A stretch of DNA of 64,000 nucleotides. Origin: Paenibacillus sp. E222 (lineage in GTDB: Bacteria > Bacillota > Bacilli > Paenibacillales > Paenibacillaceae). The translations under genes were made by a program, and so were the position numbers. Of the stretch, positions 1 to 8,558 are shown one piece after another; position 1 is the stretch's first letter, and every line of letters begins with the position of its first letter. The DNA lies in contig NZ_CP058552.1 in NCBI RefSeq assembly GCF_013401555.1, forward strand, positions 7,378,001-7,442,000, in the 5' to 3' direction. A model generated the notes under the pieces. That model was not told the DNA's origin and did no database searches. It saw only the letters and a list, made by a program, of their open reading frames with translations.

Positions 1-912
1 TTCTCCATCCTCTTCTGCTGATAAAGATAGGTTGGCATTTAACCCCTTCACATAAATCATCGTGGTATCCGGATTGATATGCCCCATCATTTCTGCCAAG
101 CGATGCAGTGGTGTATGCTCGGCCATGGCGTATCCGAACCGATGACGCAGATCATGGGAACTTAGCCCTTCCAGACCGGCTGTAGTCATCACCCTTTTGA
201 TCAAATGGCGCAGCGCCCTCTCTGTTAAGCGATCACTGGTTTTCTCGGAAGGAAACAGGTAAGGACTATCTGGCGCGAGACCCTCCATGTACATCTTCAA
301 CAAAGAAATACATGTCATGTTCAGCGGAATTTTCCGTTGACCGTTTCGTTTATCGGCCCGCACGGTAAGTTGCCCGCTTCTTTTGCCCAATTCAATATCA
401 TCGGGAGCGAGATTGCATATCTCCATCGTTCGCATACCGGTATGAAACATGAGCGTTAGGATGGTCTGATCCCGAAGTGAGTTGCCATTTTCGACCGCAG
501 ATAGGAATGATCGTTCTTCCTCGGTGGTCATTCGGCGGGGGCTGACCTTGTCTTCCGGAATGAATTTCAAAGGTTTGGAAGGGTCACTGTTGATTTTGGA
601 TTCCGATGCAGCCCACTTGAAAAAACGCTTCAATGTAATCAGTCTGCGATTAATGGTAGATGGCTTCAGCTGCATCACCTGTTGTGAATCTTCACGGTAA
701 CGGACCAAAGTCGAGGTATGCACGTCTTCGATTCGAAAAGAAACTTCTTCACTCCGAGAATCGTTCGCCTTATACCATTCGATAAAATGCTTCAAATCAC
801 TCGCGTATTCCTTCAAGGTTTTGGGAGTCAATTCTCCCTCAATCGTAAGCATATGTATGAATTCCTGAACAACCATTTCCCCTTGTATCGAAGTACCAGA
901 ACTCTTATCCAT
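1..912 (-). CDS. Tyrosine recombinase/integrase (C-terminus outside window)
   Basis: Reading the minus strand from an ATG at 912 gives 304 uninterrupted codons that run off the left edge. The product has an N-terminal SAM-like core-binding domain (about residues 10-105) and a catalytic domain. All catalytic positions of the tyrosine recombinase family are visible: Arg161 in GMRTMEIC, Lys188, His253-x-x-Arg256 in SHDLRHRFG, His278 in MMGHINPDTT and nucleophile Tyr287 in MIYVKG. Such enzymes cut and rejoin DNA through a 3'-phosphotyrosine link. The start is supported by GGAGGT (921-926) eight bases upstream. No excisionase, phage or conjugation gene is next to it in the window, so whether it serves a mobile element or is a stand-alone chromosomal XerD-like enzyme cannot be told. 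Two copies of a 12-bp repeat lie just upstream. Confidence 0.85.
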   Translation of the reverse strand, partial: MDKSSGTSIQGEMVVQEFIHMLTIEGELTPKTLKEYASDLKHFIEWYKANDSRSEEVSFRIEDVHTSTLVRYREDSQQVMQLKPSTINRRLITLKRFFKWAASESKINSDPSKPLKFIPEDKVSPRRMTTEEERSFLSAVENGNSLRDQTILTLMFHTGMRTMEICNLAPDDIELGKRSGQLTVRADKRNGQRKIPLNMTCISLLKMYMEGLAPDSPYLFPSEKTSDRLTERALRHLIKRVMTTAGLEGLSSHDLRHRFGYAMAEHTPLHRLAEMMGHINPDTTMIYVKGLNANLSLSAEEDGE

Positions 913-931
913 TAGAAAAAACCTCCAAATC

Positions 932-960
932 TTGACTTATATTAGCGGACATGGTATTAT
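932..960 (+). promoter_or_regulatory. Sigma-A type promoter of the cold-shock gene
   Basis: TTGACT (932-937) and TATTAT (955-960) are separated by 17 bp, close to the sigma-A consensus. Transcription would start near 967, giving a 5' leader of about 115 nt before the csp start, as is usual for cold-shock mRNAs whose leaders fold differently at low temperature. One attagcggacat repeat lies inside the spacer between the two promoter boxes. Confidence 0.55.
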
Positions 961-987
961 CATATTAATCGATACATTAGCGGACAT
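941..987. repeat. Direct repeat attagcggacat, two copies 35 bp apart
   Basis: Identical 12-mers occupy 941-952 and 976-987 in the intergenic region between the recombinase and csp. The first sits between the -35 and -10 boxes of the putative csp promoter and the second falls just after the expected start of transcription. This layout suits a repressor operator pair, or binding sites for the divergent recombinase itself. Function is inferred only. Confidence 0.5.
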
Positions 988-1082
988 CAAGTCTGTGGGT
1001 TTGAATATACCTGATTAGCGTTGATTTTTAAATTAGCCTTTTCAAAATGGTCGTTTAAAAACTTATTTTTTGGAGGAACTAC

Positions 1083-1283
1083 ATGCAAACAGGTACAGTG
1101 AAATGGTTTAACGCGGACAAAGGATTTGGCTTTATCGAAACTGAAGAAGGAACAGACGTATTCGTTCATTTCAGTGCAATTCAAGGCGACGGTTTCAAAA
1201 CATTGGATGAAGGACAACGCGTCCAATTCGAAGTAACTCAAGGTAACCGTGGTCCACAGGCTGAGAACGTTACTAAAGTTTAA
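1083..1283 (+). CDS. Cold-shock protein, CspA/CspB family
   Basis: A 66-residue single cold-shock domain, the usual length for bacterial Csp proteins. RNP1 (KGFGFI, residues 13-18) and RNP2 (VFVHF, 26-30), which carry the aromatic residues that stack on single-stranded nucleic acid, are intact. These small beta-barrel proteins bind single-stranded RNA and DNA in the cytoplasm and act as RNA chaperones in the cold or in stationary phase. The start follows TTGGAGGAACTAC, an ideal ribosome site. The gene is monocistronic: it has its own promoter with a long leader and a strong terminator directly behind it. Which paralogue (cspB, cspC or cspD) it is cannot be decided from one copy. Confidence 0.95.
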   Translation: MQTGTVKWFNADKGFGFIETEEGTDVFVHFSAIQGDGFKTLDEGQRVQFEVTQGNRGPQAENVTKV

Positions 1284-1290
1284 TCATATT

Positions 1291-1320
1291 AAAGCTGCCT
1301 TGCACAAGGCAGCTTTTTGT
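1291..1320 (+). terminator. Intrinsic terminator of csp
   Basis: Perfect 12-bp stem (AAAGCTGCCTTG with its complement) around a CA loop at 1291-1316, followed by a T-rich tail. Confidence 0.9.
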
Positions 1321-1358
1321 TTTATTTCATCCAAAAACGAAAAGCGGAGGTATGACAA

Positions 1359-1631
1359 ATGGATAAAGAACAATTGATCACAGAAGTAGCCAAAAACGGC
1401 GGATTCTCCAAAAAGAACGCTGAAAAGGCCGTAACGGTTGTACTGGATTCGATTTTGGAAGCTTTAAAAGAAGGCAAAGAGGTTCAACTGGTCGGATTCG
1501 GCAAATTCGAAGTACGTAATCGCGAAGCACGTATGGGTAAAAGCCGGAGAACTGGTAAGGAAATTCAACTTCCAGCAGGTAAAGTTCCCGTATTCACAGC
1601 AGGATTAACCATGAAAGAAGCTTTAAACTAA
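1359..1631 (+). CDS. hup: HU-family DNA-binding protein
   Basis: A 90-residue histone-like protein aligning over its whole length with HU of Bacillus-type bacteria: helical dimerisation half (1-45), VGFGKFEVR hinge and the DNA-embracing beta arm (53-75). HU dimers bend and compact DNA without strong sequence preference. AGCGGAGGT eight bases upstream fixes the ATG. One feature is odd: the arm tip, normally GRNPxTG with the DNA-intercalating proline at position 63, reads GKSRRTG here, so the proline is replaced by arginine. This suggests a variant HU paralogue with altered bending rather than the sole housekeeping HU. It is transcribed separately from csp because a terminator lies between them. 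Confidence 0.93.
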   Translation: MDKEQLITEVAKNGGFSKKNAEKAVTVVLDSILEALKEGKEVQLVGFGKFEVRNREARMGKSRRTGKEIQLPAGKVPVFTAGLTMKEALN

Positions 1632-1663
1632 ACAGCAACAACAGGATCGGAAAAGAGGTTTTT

Positions 1664-1834
1664 ATTCAAACACACAACGAACATTTTGATGTAAATTTCG
1701 TATTTTCTACGGTTGATGATATCATTAACTTTTATTCCGGGAAGCAGACCAACCAGAGTAACGCGGAAGATCACACCCATTCAACACCCCCATCAACAGA
1801 GTCTGCACAGACGCCACAACCACCCACTCGCTAA
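1664..1834 (+). CDS. Possible small protein with non-standard start
   Basis: Downstream of HU an open frame (phase different from HU) runs to a TAA at 1832-1834. It contains a plausible folded segment (HFDVNFVFSTVDDIINFYSG) followed by a Pro/Thr/Ser-rich tail. No ATG, GTG or TTG start is seen; an ATT at 1664 stands five bases after AAGAGG, so an ATT start, a frameshift from the HU gene or a decayed gene are the options. It is not recognised as any family. The codon pattern looks protein-like, but this is weak evidence. Confidence 0.25.
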   Translation: MQTHNEHFDVNFVFSTVDDIINFYSGKQTNQSNAEDHTHSTPPSTESAQTPQPPTR

Positions 1835-1861
1835 AACGAACCTTTCATCTTGGACAATAAG

Positions 1862-1894
1862 AAGCCCTGTTCCGCTCAAAACGGTCCAGGGCTT
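1862..1894. terminator. Hairpin between convergent transcripts
   Basis: AAGCCCTG (1862-1869) pairs with CAGGGCTT (1887-1894), with extra pairs inside the loop. It lies between HU (plus) and the ABC operon end (minus) and may stop both. The T tracts are weak. Confidence 0.55.
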
Positions 1895-1910
1895 GATTTG
1901 TGTATTTGTG

Positions 1911-2711
1911 TCAATCGAGCACCCAGGGAGAATGAATTTTGGGTACGTCATTGATTAATTGTTTAGTATAAGGATGCTCTGCATGGTGAATAACTTCCTC
2001 CGCTCTCCCCGCCTCCACCATTCGTCCATGCTCCATAATGCAAATCGTGTCGCTCACATAATACGCCAGACCCACGTCGTGCGTAATAAACACAATGGTC
2101 ATGCGGTTCTCGTCACGCAGCTTGAGCAGCATATCCAGAATCGTTGAGCGCGAGCACGCGTCCACCATGGACGTTGGTTCATCGGCGATCAACACCTTAG
2201 GATGCAGCATGAAAATGCGGGCAATCATGAGCCGTTGCATCTGTCCACCGGACAGTTCAAACGGATATTTGTTGTATAACTCCTCGAACTTCAGGTTGAC
2301 GAAGGAACAAGCTTCCTTCATTTTGGCATATTCCTCGTCCTTATTCAGCTTCAGCCCCTGAAGTTTGATACAGTCCACCAGCAGCTTTTCCACCCGGTGA
2401 AATACGTTGAACGAAGAGAACGGGTCCTGGAAAATGGCCTGGATATCCTTCCAATAGGCTTTACGCTCACGATACCGCTTCAGTTGTCTGGGCTTACCAT
2501 CGTATTCGATCGCTCCACCCGTTTCCTTGAGCAAACCCATGATCATTTTCGCGAGTGTCGTCTTGCCGCTGCCGCTCTCTCCCACAATGGAGATAATCTC
2601 CCCTTCATGAAAATCAAAGCTCACATCGTCCACCGCTGCCTTTTTGCGATTGCCTGTACCGTACACCTTGGTCAGATGGCGGCCGCTGATCAGCACCTTT
2701 CCCATCGCCAT
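1911..2711 (-). CDS. Oligopeptide-type ABC transporter ATPase, DppF/OppF-like
   Basis: A 266-residue ATPase of the peptide/nickel/oligosaccharide importer class; the last gene of a five-gene operon. Walker [10 protein letters not shown] (44-52), Q-loop, signature LSGGQ (153-157), Walker B VLIADE (173-178) and the H-loop histidine in FITHDVG are present. The D-loop reads SMVD instead of the usual SALD, a mild deviation. It should form a heterodimer with the neighbouring DppD-like ATPase and power uptake through the two permeases. AAAGGAG nine bases upstream supports the ATG at 2711. The 60-bp gap to the previous gene contains no terminator. The substrate is not determined by this subunit. Confidence 0.9.
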   Translation of the reverse strand: MAMGKVLISGRHLTKVYGTGNRKKAAVDDVSFDFHEGEIISIVGESGSGKTTLAKMIMGLLKETGGAIEYDGKPRQLKRYRERKAYWKDIQAIFQDPFSSFNVFHRVEKLLVDCIKLQGLKLNKDEEYAKMKEACSFVNLKFEELYNKYPFELSGGQMQRLMIARIFMLHPKVLIADEPTSMVDACSRSTILDMLLKLRDENRMTIVFITHDVGLAYYVSDTICIMEHGRMVEAGRAEEVIHHAEHPYTKQLINDVPKIHSPWVLD

Positions 2712-2771
2712 ACTATCTCACTCCTTTCGGGGAGCCTTGATCCGAACCCGTTACGCCCGGAAAGAATCATT

Positions 2772-3908
2772 TCATTGGTCTGCGATATCGTCTGTGTCAG
2801 CTCGAACATCTCGGACATCTTCTTTATTTAGGCCGCTTTCCTCCTGGTTTTGTTCACTCTCCTGGGACTCTTCGTTCACAGCCTCCTGCTCTACGTGACC
2901 GTCCTGCTCCTGCTCCCTGATCTGCTCCAGCATCTCGGGTGTCAGGAGACAGCGATATATGCGCCCATCGACATGAATGTTCTCAATTTTCCCCTGGCGG
3001 CACTCGTCGGTCACCAGTGTACATCGCTCTGCGAAGCGGCATCCTTCCGGCACATTCTTCAGATTTGGTGGTGCACCAGGAATGGCAGCTAGTTTGTGCT
3101 CCTTCATGCCCTCTTCCGGCACAATGATGGAACCCATCAGCTTGCGAGTGTACGGATGCAGCGGATTAAAAATCATCTGCTCTGCCGTGCCTCGTTCCAC
3201 AATCTCTCCGGCATACATCACCATAATTTCATCCGTGACATGGTACAGCAGAGGCAGCTCATGCGTGATGAACACCAGTGATTTGATTACCTTGCGTTTC
3301 AACAAATCCTTCAACAGACGAATAACTGCCTTCTGAGAAGTTACGTCCAGAGCCGAAGTAGGTTCATCCGCAATAAGCACGTTAGGATTCAGAATCGTTG
3401 AGATGGCGATAACCGTTCGCTGCTTCATGCCGCCGGACAATTCATTTGGATACATATCCAGTACATCCGGCGACAGGTTCAGTGATTGGAAGCGCTCCGT
3501 AGCCATCTTCCGCACATCCGACCGTTTCATCTCCGGACGATGCTCCTTCATAATATCTTCAATAAACCTGATTATACGCAGCGTTGGGTTCAGTGCATTC
3601 ATAGCGGCCTGCGGAATATAAGCAATTTCCTTGCCCAGAACGCGCGAACGAAGCTGCTCTTTGTTCAGCTGCATAATATCGGTACCATTAATGCGGATCG
3701 AACCACTGCCATAATGAAGCGGCGGGAAATAAAAGCCCATCAGGCTGAGCGCCAGCGTCGATTTGCCACAGCCCGATTCACCTGCAATGCCCAGCGTCTG
3801 CCCCTCTTTCAGTCCGAACTCCACCCCGTCGACGGCAAAGACGTTCTCCTTGAGCCGGGTACGGTAATAGGTTTTGAGACCGCTGACCTGAAGTATAGGT
3901 TGGTTCAT
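2772..3908 (-). CDS. Oligopeptide-type ABC transporter ATPase, DppD/OppD-like
   Basis: The product has 378 residues; Walker A GESGCGKS is at 43-50, signature LSGGM and Walker B VLIADE precede the SALD D-loop. The oligopeptide-transporter C-terminal domain follows, with its cysteine cluster (CRFAERC ... C ... C). The protein is longer than usual because of an acidic, Glu/Gln/Asp-rich tail of about 50 residues (from about 330), which looks disordered and is not needed for the family fold. The start lies four bases after the stop of the permease gene upstream, so translation is probably coupled. Partner of the DppF-like ATPase. Confidence 0.9.
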   Translation of the reverse strand: MNQPILQVSGLKTYYRTRLKENVFAVDGVEFGLKEGQTLGIAGESGCGKSTLALSLMGFYFPPLHYGSGSIRINGTDIMQLNKEQLRSRVLGKEIAYIPQAAMNALNPTLRIIRFIEDIMKEHRPEMKRSDVRKMATERFQSLNLSPDVLDMYPNELSGGMKQRTVIAISTILNPNVLIADEPTSALDVTSQKAVIRLLKDLLKRKVIKSLVFITHELPLLYHVTDEIMVMYAGEIVERGTAEQMIFNPLHPYTRKLMGSIIVPEEGMKEHKLAAIPGAPPNLKNVPEGCRFAERCTLVTDECRQGKIENIHVDGRIYRCLLTPEMLEQIREQEQDGHVEQEAVNEESQESEQNQEESGLNKEDVRDVRADTDDIADQ

Positions 3909-3912
3909 GGTC

Positions 3913-4749
3913 TTAGCTCCTTATTTTCGGATTGAAAATTTCGTCCATGCCCGTATTCATCAGATAAAGCGAGAAGGTAATGACCGCAATCGCCAGCGCC
4001 GCAGGAATGAAAGCCCACCACGCCCCTGCTACTGGCGCTTCAAACACAAGTGCCCAGTTCATCAGAATGCCGAGCGAGATCGTATTATACGGCCCCAGGC
4101 CCAGCATGGAGATGGAAGCTTCGGACAGAATGCCCGATGCCGTCTGGAGCACAAAAGCCATCACCACATAAGACGCGATATACGGCAAAATCTCATGGAT
4201 AATGATACGCGGCGTACTGTGTCCCGAAATTTTCGCAATGTGCACATGATCCCGGCTGCGCAGAGATGTCGTCTGGGCTCGCACAGCCCGGGCCGTCCAG
4301 GGCCAGCTGGTTATCCCGATAATGATCGCCGTCACCAGGGAACTGCGTGAATCAATGCTGACGGAGATCAAGATCAGAATAATGAATGAAGGAATAACGA
4401 TAAAAATATTGGTAATTGCCGTCAGAAAGTTATCCAGCATTCCCCCGATATATCCAGACACCAGACCCATAACCAGACCAATAACGGTCGCAAACACACC
4501 TGCAATCAGCCCCACACGTATGGATGTCTGGATGCCATACATCAATTCAAGGAAAATGTCCCGTCCAAAATTGTCCGATCCTAGCAGCAGGCCATCACCA
4601 GGTGGCTGGAACGCCATCGCAATCATCTCGAGCGGATCACTGCGATTGATGAGCGGATAGATCGTAACCAAGAGCAGCATGCCGACAAAAGTCACCGCAC
4701 CGATCATGAATTTGGGTGACTTCAGCAAAATAGAGATCGAATGCTTCAT
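3913..4749 (-). CDS. ABC transporter permease, DppC/OppC-like
   Basis: A 278-residue membrane protein with an N-terminal helix (about 15-35), a long external segment containing the [18 protein letters not shown] motif typical of DppC-type subunits, and a BPD_transp_1 domain with five further helices. The EAA-like loop around [19 protein letters not shown] contacts the ATPases. It forms the translocation pore with the DppB-like protein encoded one base upstream. Its ATG is preceded by GGAGGAACAGTGAT, which overlaps the end of that gene. Confidence 0.9.
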   Translation of the reverse strand: MKHSISILLKSPKFMIGAVTFVGMLLLVTIYPLINRSDPLEMIAMAFQPPGDGLLLGSDNFGRDIFLELMYGIQTSIRVGLIAGVFATVIGLVMGLVSGYIGGMLDNFLTAITNIFIVIPSFIILILISVSIDSRSSLVTAIIIGITSWPWTARAVRAQTTSLRSRDHVHIAKISGHSTPRIIIHEILPYIASYVVMAFVLQTASGILSEASISMLGLGPYNTISLGILMNWALVFEAPVAGAWWAFIPAALAIAVITFSLYLMNTGMDEIFNPKIRS

Positions 4750-4750
4750 A

Positions 4751-5773
4751 TCACTGTTCCTCCATTTGAGCGGCCTTGATGCGCGGGTCTATGAAGCCGT
4801 AGATGACATCAATGGTAAAGTTCGCAAGCAATACAGCAATGGCAATCAGCAGCGTACACCCCGAGATTAGTGGGTAATCCAGCTGCCTTATGGCCGTGAA
4901 CAACCATGTGCCGATGCCCGGATAACTGAAGACAATCTCACAGATAAGTGATCCGCCGACCATCGTACCGATGGAGAGCGCAAGTCCCGTAATTTGCGGC
5001 AGCATGGCGTTACGGAACACATAACGCGCGATTCGGCCGTCGCGAATACCCAGCAGTTTGCTGTATAACACATAGTCTGAATTCAGCTCATAGATGGACA
5101 TCTCCCGCATGCCAATGGCCTGACCACCAATGGTCACAAGCACGATGGAGAGGAACGGCAAGGTATGATGGCGAACCACCGACATGATGAAGTCGAAGCT
5201 CAGCTGCGGCACCATCTGGAAGTCATATCCCCCTGATAAAGGGAACCATTTCAGTGATAACGCAAAGACATACAGCATAATAATTGCCAGAGTAAAAAAA
5301 GGAATGGAATTGATAAATAACGCTACCGGAAACAGCACTTTATCAAAAACACCCTTCCGGTACGCTGCAATCGCACCGAGCAAATTGCCAATCAGCCAGC
5401 CGACCAGGATGGCCGGAAGTTGAAGCCCCACCGTCCAAGGGACGGCGGAGGCCAGAATGTCCGTCACAGGTTTCGGATACAGTCCAAAGGACGTGCCCAG
5501 ATTACCTGTGAACAGATTTTTTAAATAAATGCCGAATTGGGTCCATAGCGGCTGATCAATGCCGAATTCCACCGTAAATGTCTCATACACCCGCTTGATG
5601 GAATCCGAGTCGGTCATCCCTGACGTCATTTTGGAAGCAATCATGCTCACCGGGTTACCTTCTATCAGTCTTGGCAAAATAAAATTCAGTCCGATGGCGA
5701 TGACCAGGGTCAGGCCGTACCAGAATACTTTTTTGGCGACATATCTGGAATAGGCATTCATAGGATTTAGCAC
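4751..5773 (-). CDS. ABC transporter permease, DppB/OppB-like
   Basis: A 340-residue integral membrane protein: N-terminal helix followed by the [14 protein letters not shown] periplasmic-side region and a five-helix BPD_transp_1 core. The [17 protein letters not shown] stretch is the cytoplasmic ATPase-coupling loop. It is the second gene of the operon, 77 bp behind the lipoprotein gene and one base ahead of the DppC-like gene. Length and motif layout match the DppB/OppB group. Because the operon sits among plant-cell-wall sugar genes and carries a cre site, oligosaccharide import is as likely as peptide import. Confidence 0.9.
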   Translation of the reverse strand: MLNPMNAYSRYVAKKVFWYGLTLVIAIGLNFILPRLIEGNPVSMIASKMTSGMTDSDSIKRVYETFTVEFGIDQPLWTQFGIYLKNLFTGNLGTSFGLYPKPVTDILASAVPWTVGLQLPAILVGWLIGNLLGAIAAYRKGVFDKVLFPVALFINSIPFFTLAIIMLYVFALSLKWFPLSGGYDFQMVPQLSFDFIMSVVRHHTLPFLSIVLVTIGGQAIGMREMSIYELNSDYVLYSKLLGIRDGRIARYVFRNAMLPQITGLALSIGTMVGGSLICEIVFSYPGIGTWLFTAIRQLDYPLISGCTLLIAIAVLLANFTIDVIYGFIDPRIKAAQMEEQ

Positions 5774-5850
5774 CCCCGAGTTTAGCGGATAAGGGCCTTA
5801 TGTCTGAAGTGACGGTTCACTTCATCGCGTCCTGATTCAATATGAGTTCC

Positions 5851-7662
5851 TTAATTGTGAATCTGATACAATGCCTTAATACCTGCACCGTCCATCGAGA
5901 TTTGCGGCGGAATGTTGGTGCCATCTCCTTCGGTCGGGAAACCTTTCCAGACTGATTCGTTCACGGTGTCAAATACCCATGGTCTGTACATCAGCGGAAT
6001 GGAAGGGATATCTTTCAGCCAGATGGTATTCAGTTCGGTATACAGTGACTTCAGCTTCGCCTCGTCAGACACAGATGGAATCTCTTCAATAATGGCGTCT
6101 GCGCGGTCATTCTGGTAACGTCCCCAGTTCCAGAATGCCATCTCACCCATTGGGGCAACCCCTTTGGAGTACATGATCGTCATCGCACGGTTCCATGGCT
6201 GGCTTGGGCTGACCCCGCCTGCAGGTGTGTTCATGATGATGTCGAATTTGCCGGTTTGCAGATCATTGGTCCATACCGGGGATTCCGGGAATTTGGTGCG
6301 AATTTCAATTCCTATGGCCTTGGCGCTCTGCGCTACGATCTCCAGGGCAGCGTTCCAGTCAGACCAGCCGTAAGGACATTCAACCTCGAAAGGTCCAAGG
6401 CGTGTGCCGTTAAGAACACGGATGCCGTCTTTGCCTTTCGTCGCTCCAATCTTGTCGAGCAGCGCATTGGCTCCTTCAATATCCATCGTCCATTGCAACG
6501 ACTTGATGGCATCCTGGTCAATATATTTGGACTCGGCGTCTGAGTTCAAGGTCAGAGAAGGCTGCATTGGTGCGGAATATCCGCTCATGGCCAGCTCCGA
6601 GATTTTGTCATAGTTAATGCTCATGGCTATTGCACGGCGAACGTCAGCATTATCCAGTCCGGCTTTGGACAGATTGAAGAAAATGCTTGGCATGGAACCG
6701 GGTAGATAATACGGTGCATCCTTCAGATACGTTTTGACAGCAGCCCCGCCTTCCCACATCTTCCACACTTGAGGGATAAACTGCTGGGAGACGTCCACTT
6801 GCCCACTTTTGAACGCCAGATCACCTGCGGCATTATCCTTGTAGATCACGTGAGTGATGTACTTCGGTGCAGGCAGCTTGCCGAACAATTTCTGTCCCCA
6901 GTAGTTGTCGTCACGGACAATCGTAATTTTCTGGTCGTTGTAAAAGTGAAGCTTATAGGCTCCGGTTCCCACCGGATTATCATTAACCTCTTTGCGAATC
7001 GCGGTCAGATCATTATTGTTCTTCTTCTCGATCTCTTCCCAGATATGCTTCGGCAGCATCGGGATCAGTTCAATGCTGTCCAGTACGGTCAGCTTGTTAG
7101 GGTTATCGGGGTTCAGCTTAATTTCCACAGCTTGCTCTCCATCCGCTTTCACTTCACTGATGTAGGTCCAGAAGCTGCTCCAGTTGATATCGTATTTTTT
7201 GCCCAGTTCATAGGTATATACAACATCATCTGCCGTAAAAGCCGTTCCGTCGCTCCACTTCGCATCCGCATTCAGCTCGATACGCAGAGTGGTTTCATCT
7301 GTCCATTCATACGACTTGCCCAAGAGCGGTTCAAGACCGCCGTCCAGCTGGTTCACCATGAACAACGTCTCGTACACCAGTTCCCTGGAGTTGCCGTAAT
7401 TCACTGGAAATGCGGGATTTCCGCTCAACAGATTGAAGTTGGTTGGTGGCCCCCATTGCAGCCCGTTGATATACAAGGTCTCATTACGTGGTGTTTCCTT
7501 GTTGGTCTGTGGTGCAGGTTCGTTCTGGGTTGTCGTGGTGGGTGTATCCACCGTCCCTTGTGGTTCACTTACAGATGGTGGCTGAACACTTTGGCAACCG
7601 GCAAACAATGTGACCGACATGAACAGAGCGACGAGCGGTGTGGCAGCTCTTTTAAATCGCAT
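5851..7662 (-). CDS. Solute-binding lipoprotein, family 5 (peptide/oligosaccharide type)
   Basis: A 603-residue SBP_bac_5 protein. The N-terminus is a lipoprotein signal with lipobox LFAGC (Cys about residue 23), followed by a Pro/Thr/Gln-rich linker and the large bilobed domain typical of DppA/OppA-like receptors (AKWSDGTAFTADDVVYTYEL, VSMSINYDK-like segments). It would be anchored to the outer face of the membrane and hand substrate to the DppBCDF-like complex encoded behind it. Several members of this family bind cello-, xylo- or mannooligosaccharides rather than peptides; the sequence alone does not settle this. A cre site lies 34 bp upstream, pointing to carbon-catabolite control. Confidence 0.9.
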   Translation of the reverse strand: MRFKRAATPLVALFMSVTLFAGCQSVQPPSVSEPQGTVDTPTTTTQNEPAPQTNKETPRNETLYINGLQWGPPTNFNLLSGNPAFPVNYGNSRELVYETLFMVNQLDGGLEPLLGKSYEWTDETTLRIELNADAKWSDGTAFTADDVVYTYELGKKYDINWSSFWTYISEVKADGEQAVEIKLNPDNPNKLTVLDSIELIPMLPKHIWEEIEKKNNNDLTAIRKEVNDNPVGTGAYKLHFYNDQKITIVRDDNYWGQKLFGKLPAPKYITHVIYKDNAAGDLAFKSGQVDVSQQFIPQVWKMWEGGAAVKTYLKDAPYYLPGSMPSIFFNLSKAGLDNADVRRAIAMSINYDKISELAMSGYSAPMQPSLTLNSDAESKYIDQDAIKSLQWTMDIEGANALLDKIGATKGKDGIRVLNGTRLGPFEVECPYGWSDWNAALEIVAQSAKAIGIEIRTKFPESPVWTNDLQTGKFDIIMNTPAGGVSPSQPWNRAMTIMYSKGVAPMGEMAFWNWGRYQNDRADAIIEEIPSVSDEAKLKSLYTELNTIWLKDIPSIPLMYRPWVFDTVNESVWKGFPTEGDGTNIPPQISMDGAGIKALYQIHN

Positions 7663-7695
7663 TCTGAACCCCTCCGTGAATTCATATTGATGTTA

Positions 7696-7710
7696 TTGGA
7701 AGCGCTTACT
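7696..7710. promoter_or_regulatory. CcpA cre site upstream of the importer operon
   Basis: TTGGAAGCGCTTACT matches the cre consensus WTGNAANCGNWNNCW at every defined position. Its place just upstream of the lipoprotein start fits catabolite repression of the operon. Confidence 0.65.
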
Positions 7711-7791
7711 TAAAGTTATTCTATGACTTATCTCACACCAAACATTCCATCTCTTTTCTCAATTTTGAGACATTATTTATACGGACACACG

Positions 7792-7826
7792 AAATAACCA
7801 ACTCCGCAAGAAGCAGCTGGTTATTT
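7792..7826 (-). terminator. Hairpin behind the two-component operon
   Basis: AAATAACCA (7792-7800) pairs with TGGTTATTT (7818-7826), 46 bp after the response regulator stop on the minus strand. Confidence 0.5.
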
Positions 7827-7871
7827 GCTGAATTATGATTGATTATTACTCCCCATTAGATCAAGAACGGT

Positions 7872-8558
7872 TTACTTGACGAATCCATTACGAATGGCAA
7901 AGACGACCGCCTGTGTGCGGTCTTCCACCTGAATTTTTTGCAAAATACGATGCACATGCGTCTTGACTGTACTCTCTCCGATAAAAAGCTTGCGAGCAAT
8001 CTCCTCATTCCGTAATCCATAGGCCATCTGCTGCAAAACCTCCAATTCCCGTCCGGTAAACGGTTCCGGCAATGCTTCATATGCTACTGTTTCCTTCACC
8101 GAATCCGAATGACTCGGGGTTGAACGAATGGCGAGACCGATCACCTTGGCTGCCACAGCCGTGCGGTAGATCGCCTCCCCCCGGTATGCAGCACGAACCG
8201 CATCAACGAGTTCGTTCGGCGCCGCATCCTTAAGCAGGTAACCGACAGCTCCGGCACGTATTCCTTTGTACACATAATCCTCATGATCGAATGTGGTCAG
8301 GATCACCACTTTGCAGTCAGGCAGTATCTTCATTAGCTCCGCTGTCGCTTTCAGTCCGTCTCCTGCTTCCATCTGCACATCCATCAATACGACATGTGGA
8401 CGAACCTCTGCTGCCAGACGGACTGCTTCATGTCCCCCGCCCGCTTCGCCTACCACTTCCATATCCTGCTGTGCATTAATAATAAAACGTAAACCATGCC
8501 GGACCAGATGCTGGTCATCTACGAGGAGTACACGTATTTCCTGTATGTCCTGCTCCAT
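7872..8558 (-). CDS. Response regulator, NarL/LuxR (LiaR/DesR-like) family
   Basis: The product has 228 residues: a receiver domain with the acidic pair in LLVDDQ, phospho-acceptor Asp60 in VVLMDVQM, the switch Thr in ILTTF and Lys in YLLKDA; then a C-terminal LuxR-type HTH (TGRELEVLQQMAYGLRNEEIA ... STVKTHVHRIL, split by a few residues). It is expected to bind DNA as a dimer after phosphorylation by the kinase encoded immediately upstream. The two genes overlap by one base (TAATG), so translation is coupled. Targets are unknown; autoregulation of the 10276-7872 operon is common for this type. Confidence 0.93.
   Translation of the reverse strand: MEQDIQEIRVLLVDDQHLVRHGLRFIINAQQDMEVVGEAGGGHEAVRLAAEVRPHVVLMDVQMEAGDGLKATAELMKILPDCKVVILTTFDHEDYVYKGIRAGAVGYLLKDAAPNELVDAVRAAYRGEAIYRTAVAAKVIGLAIRSTPSHSDSVKETVAYEALPEPFTGRELEVLQQMAYGLRNEEIARKLFIGESTVKTHVHRILQKIQVEDRTQAVVFAIRNGFVK

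Noticed and set aside
1..987. Prophage or integrative element suggested by the tyrosine recombinase
   Set aside because: No phage, excisionase, attachment-site duplication or conjugation gene is visible; the window is cut at this end.
6769..7713. Long plus-strand frame of 314 codons opposite the family 5 binding protein
   Set aside because: It mirrors a well-supported lipoprotein gene and has no domain or ribosome site.
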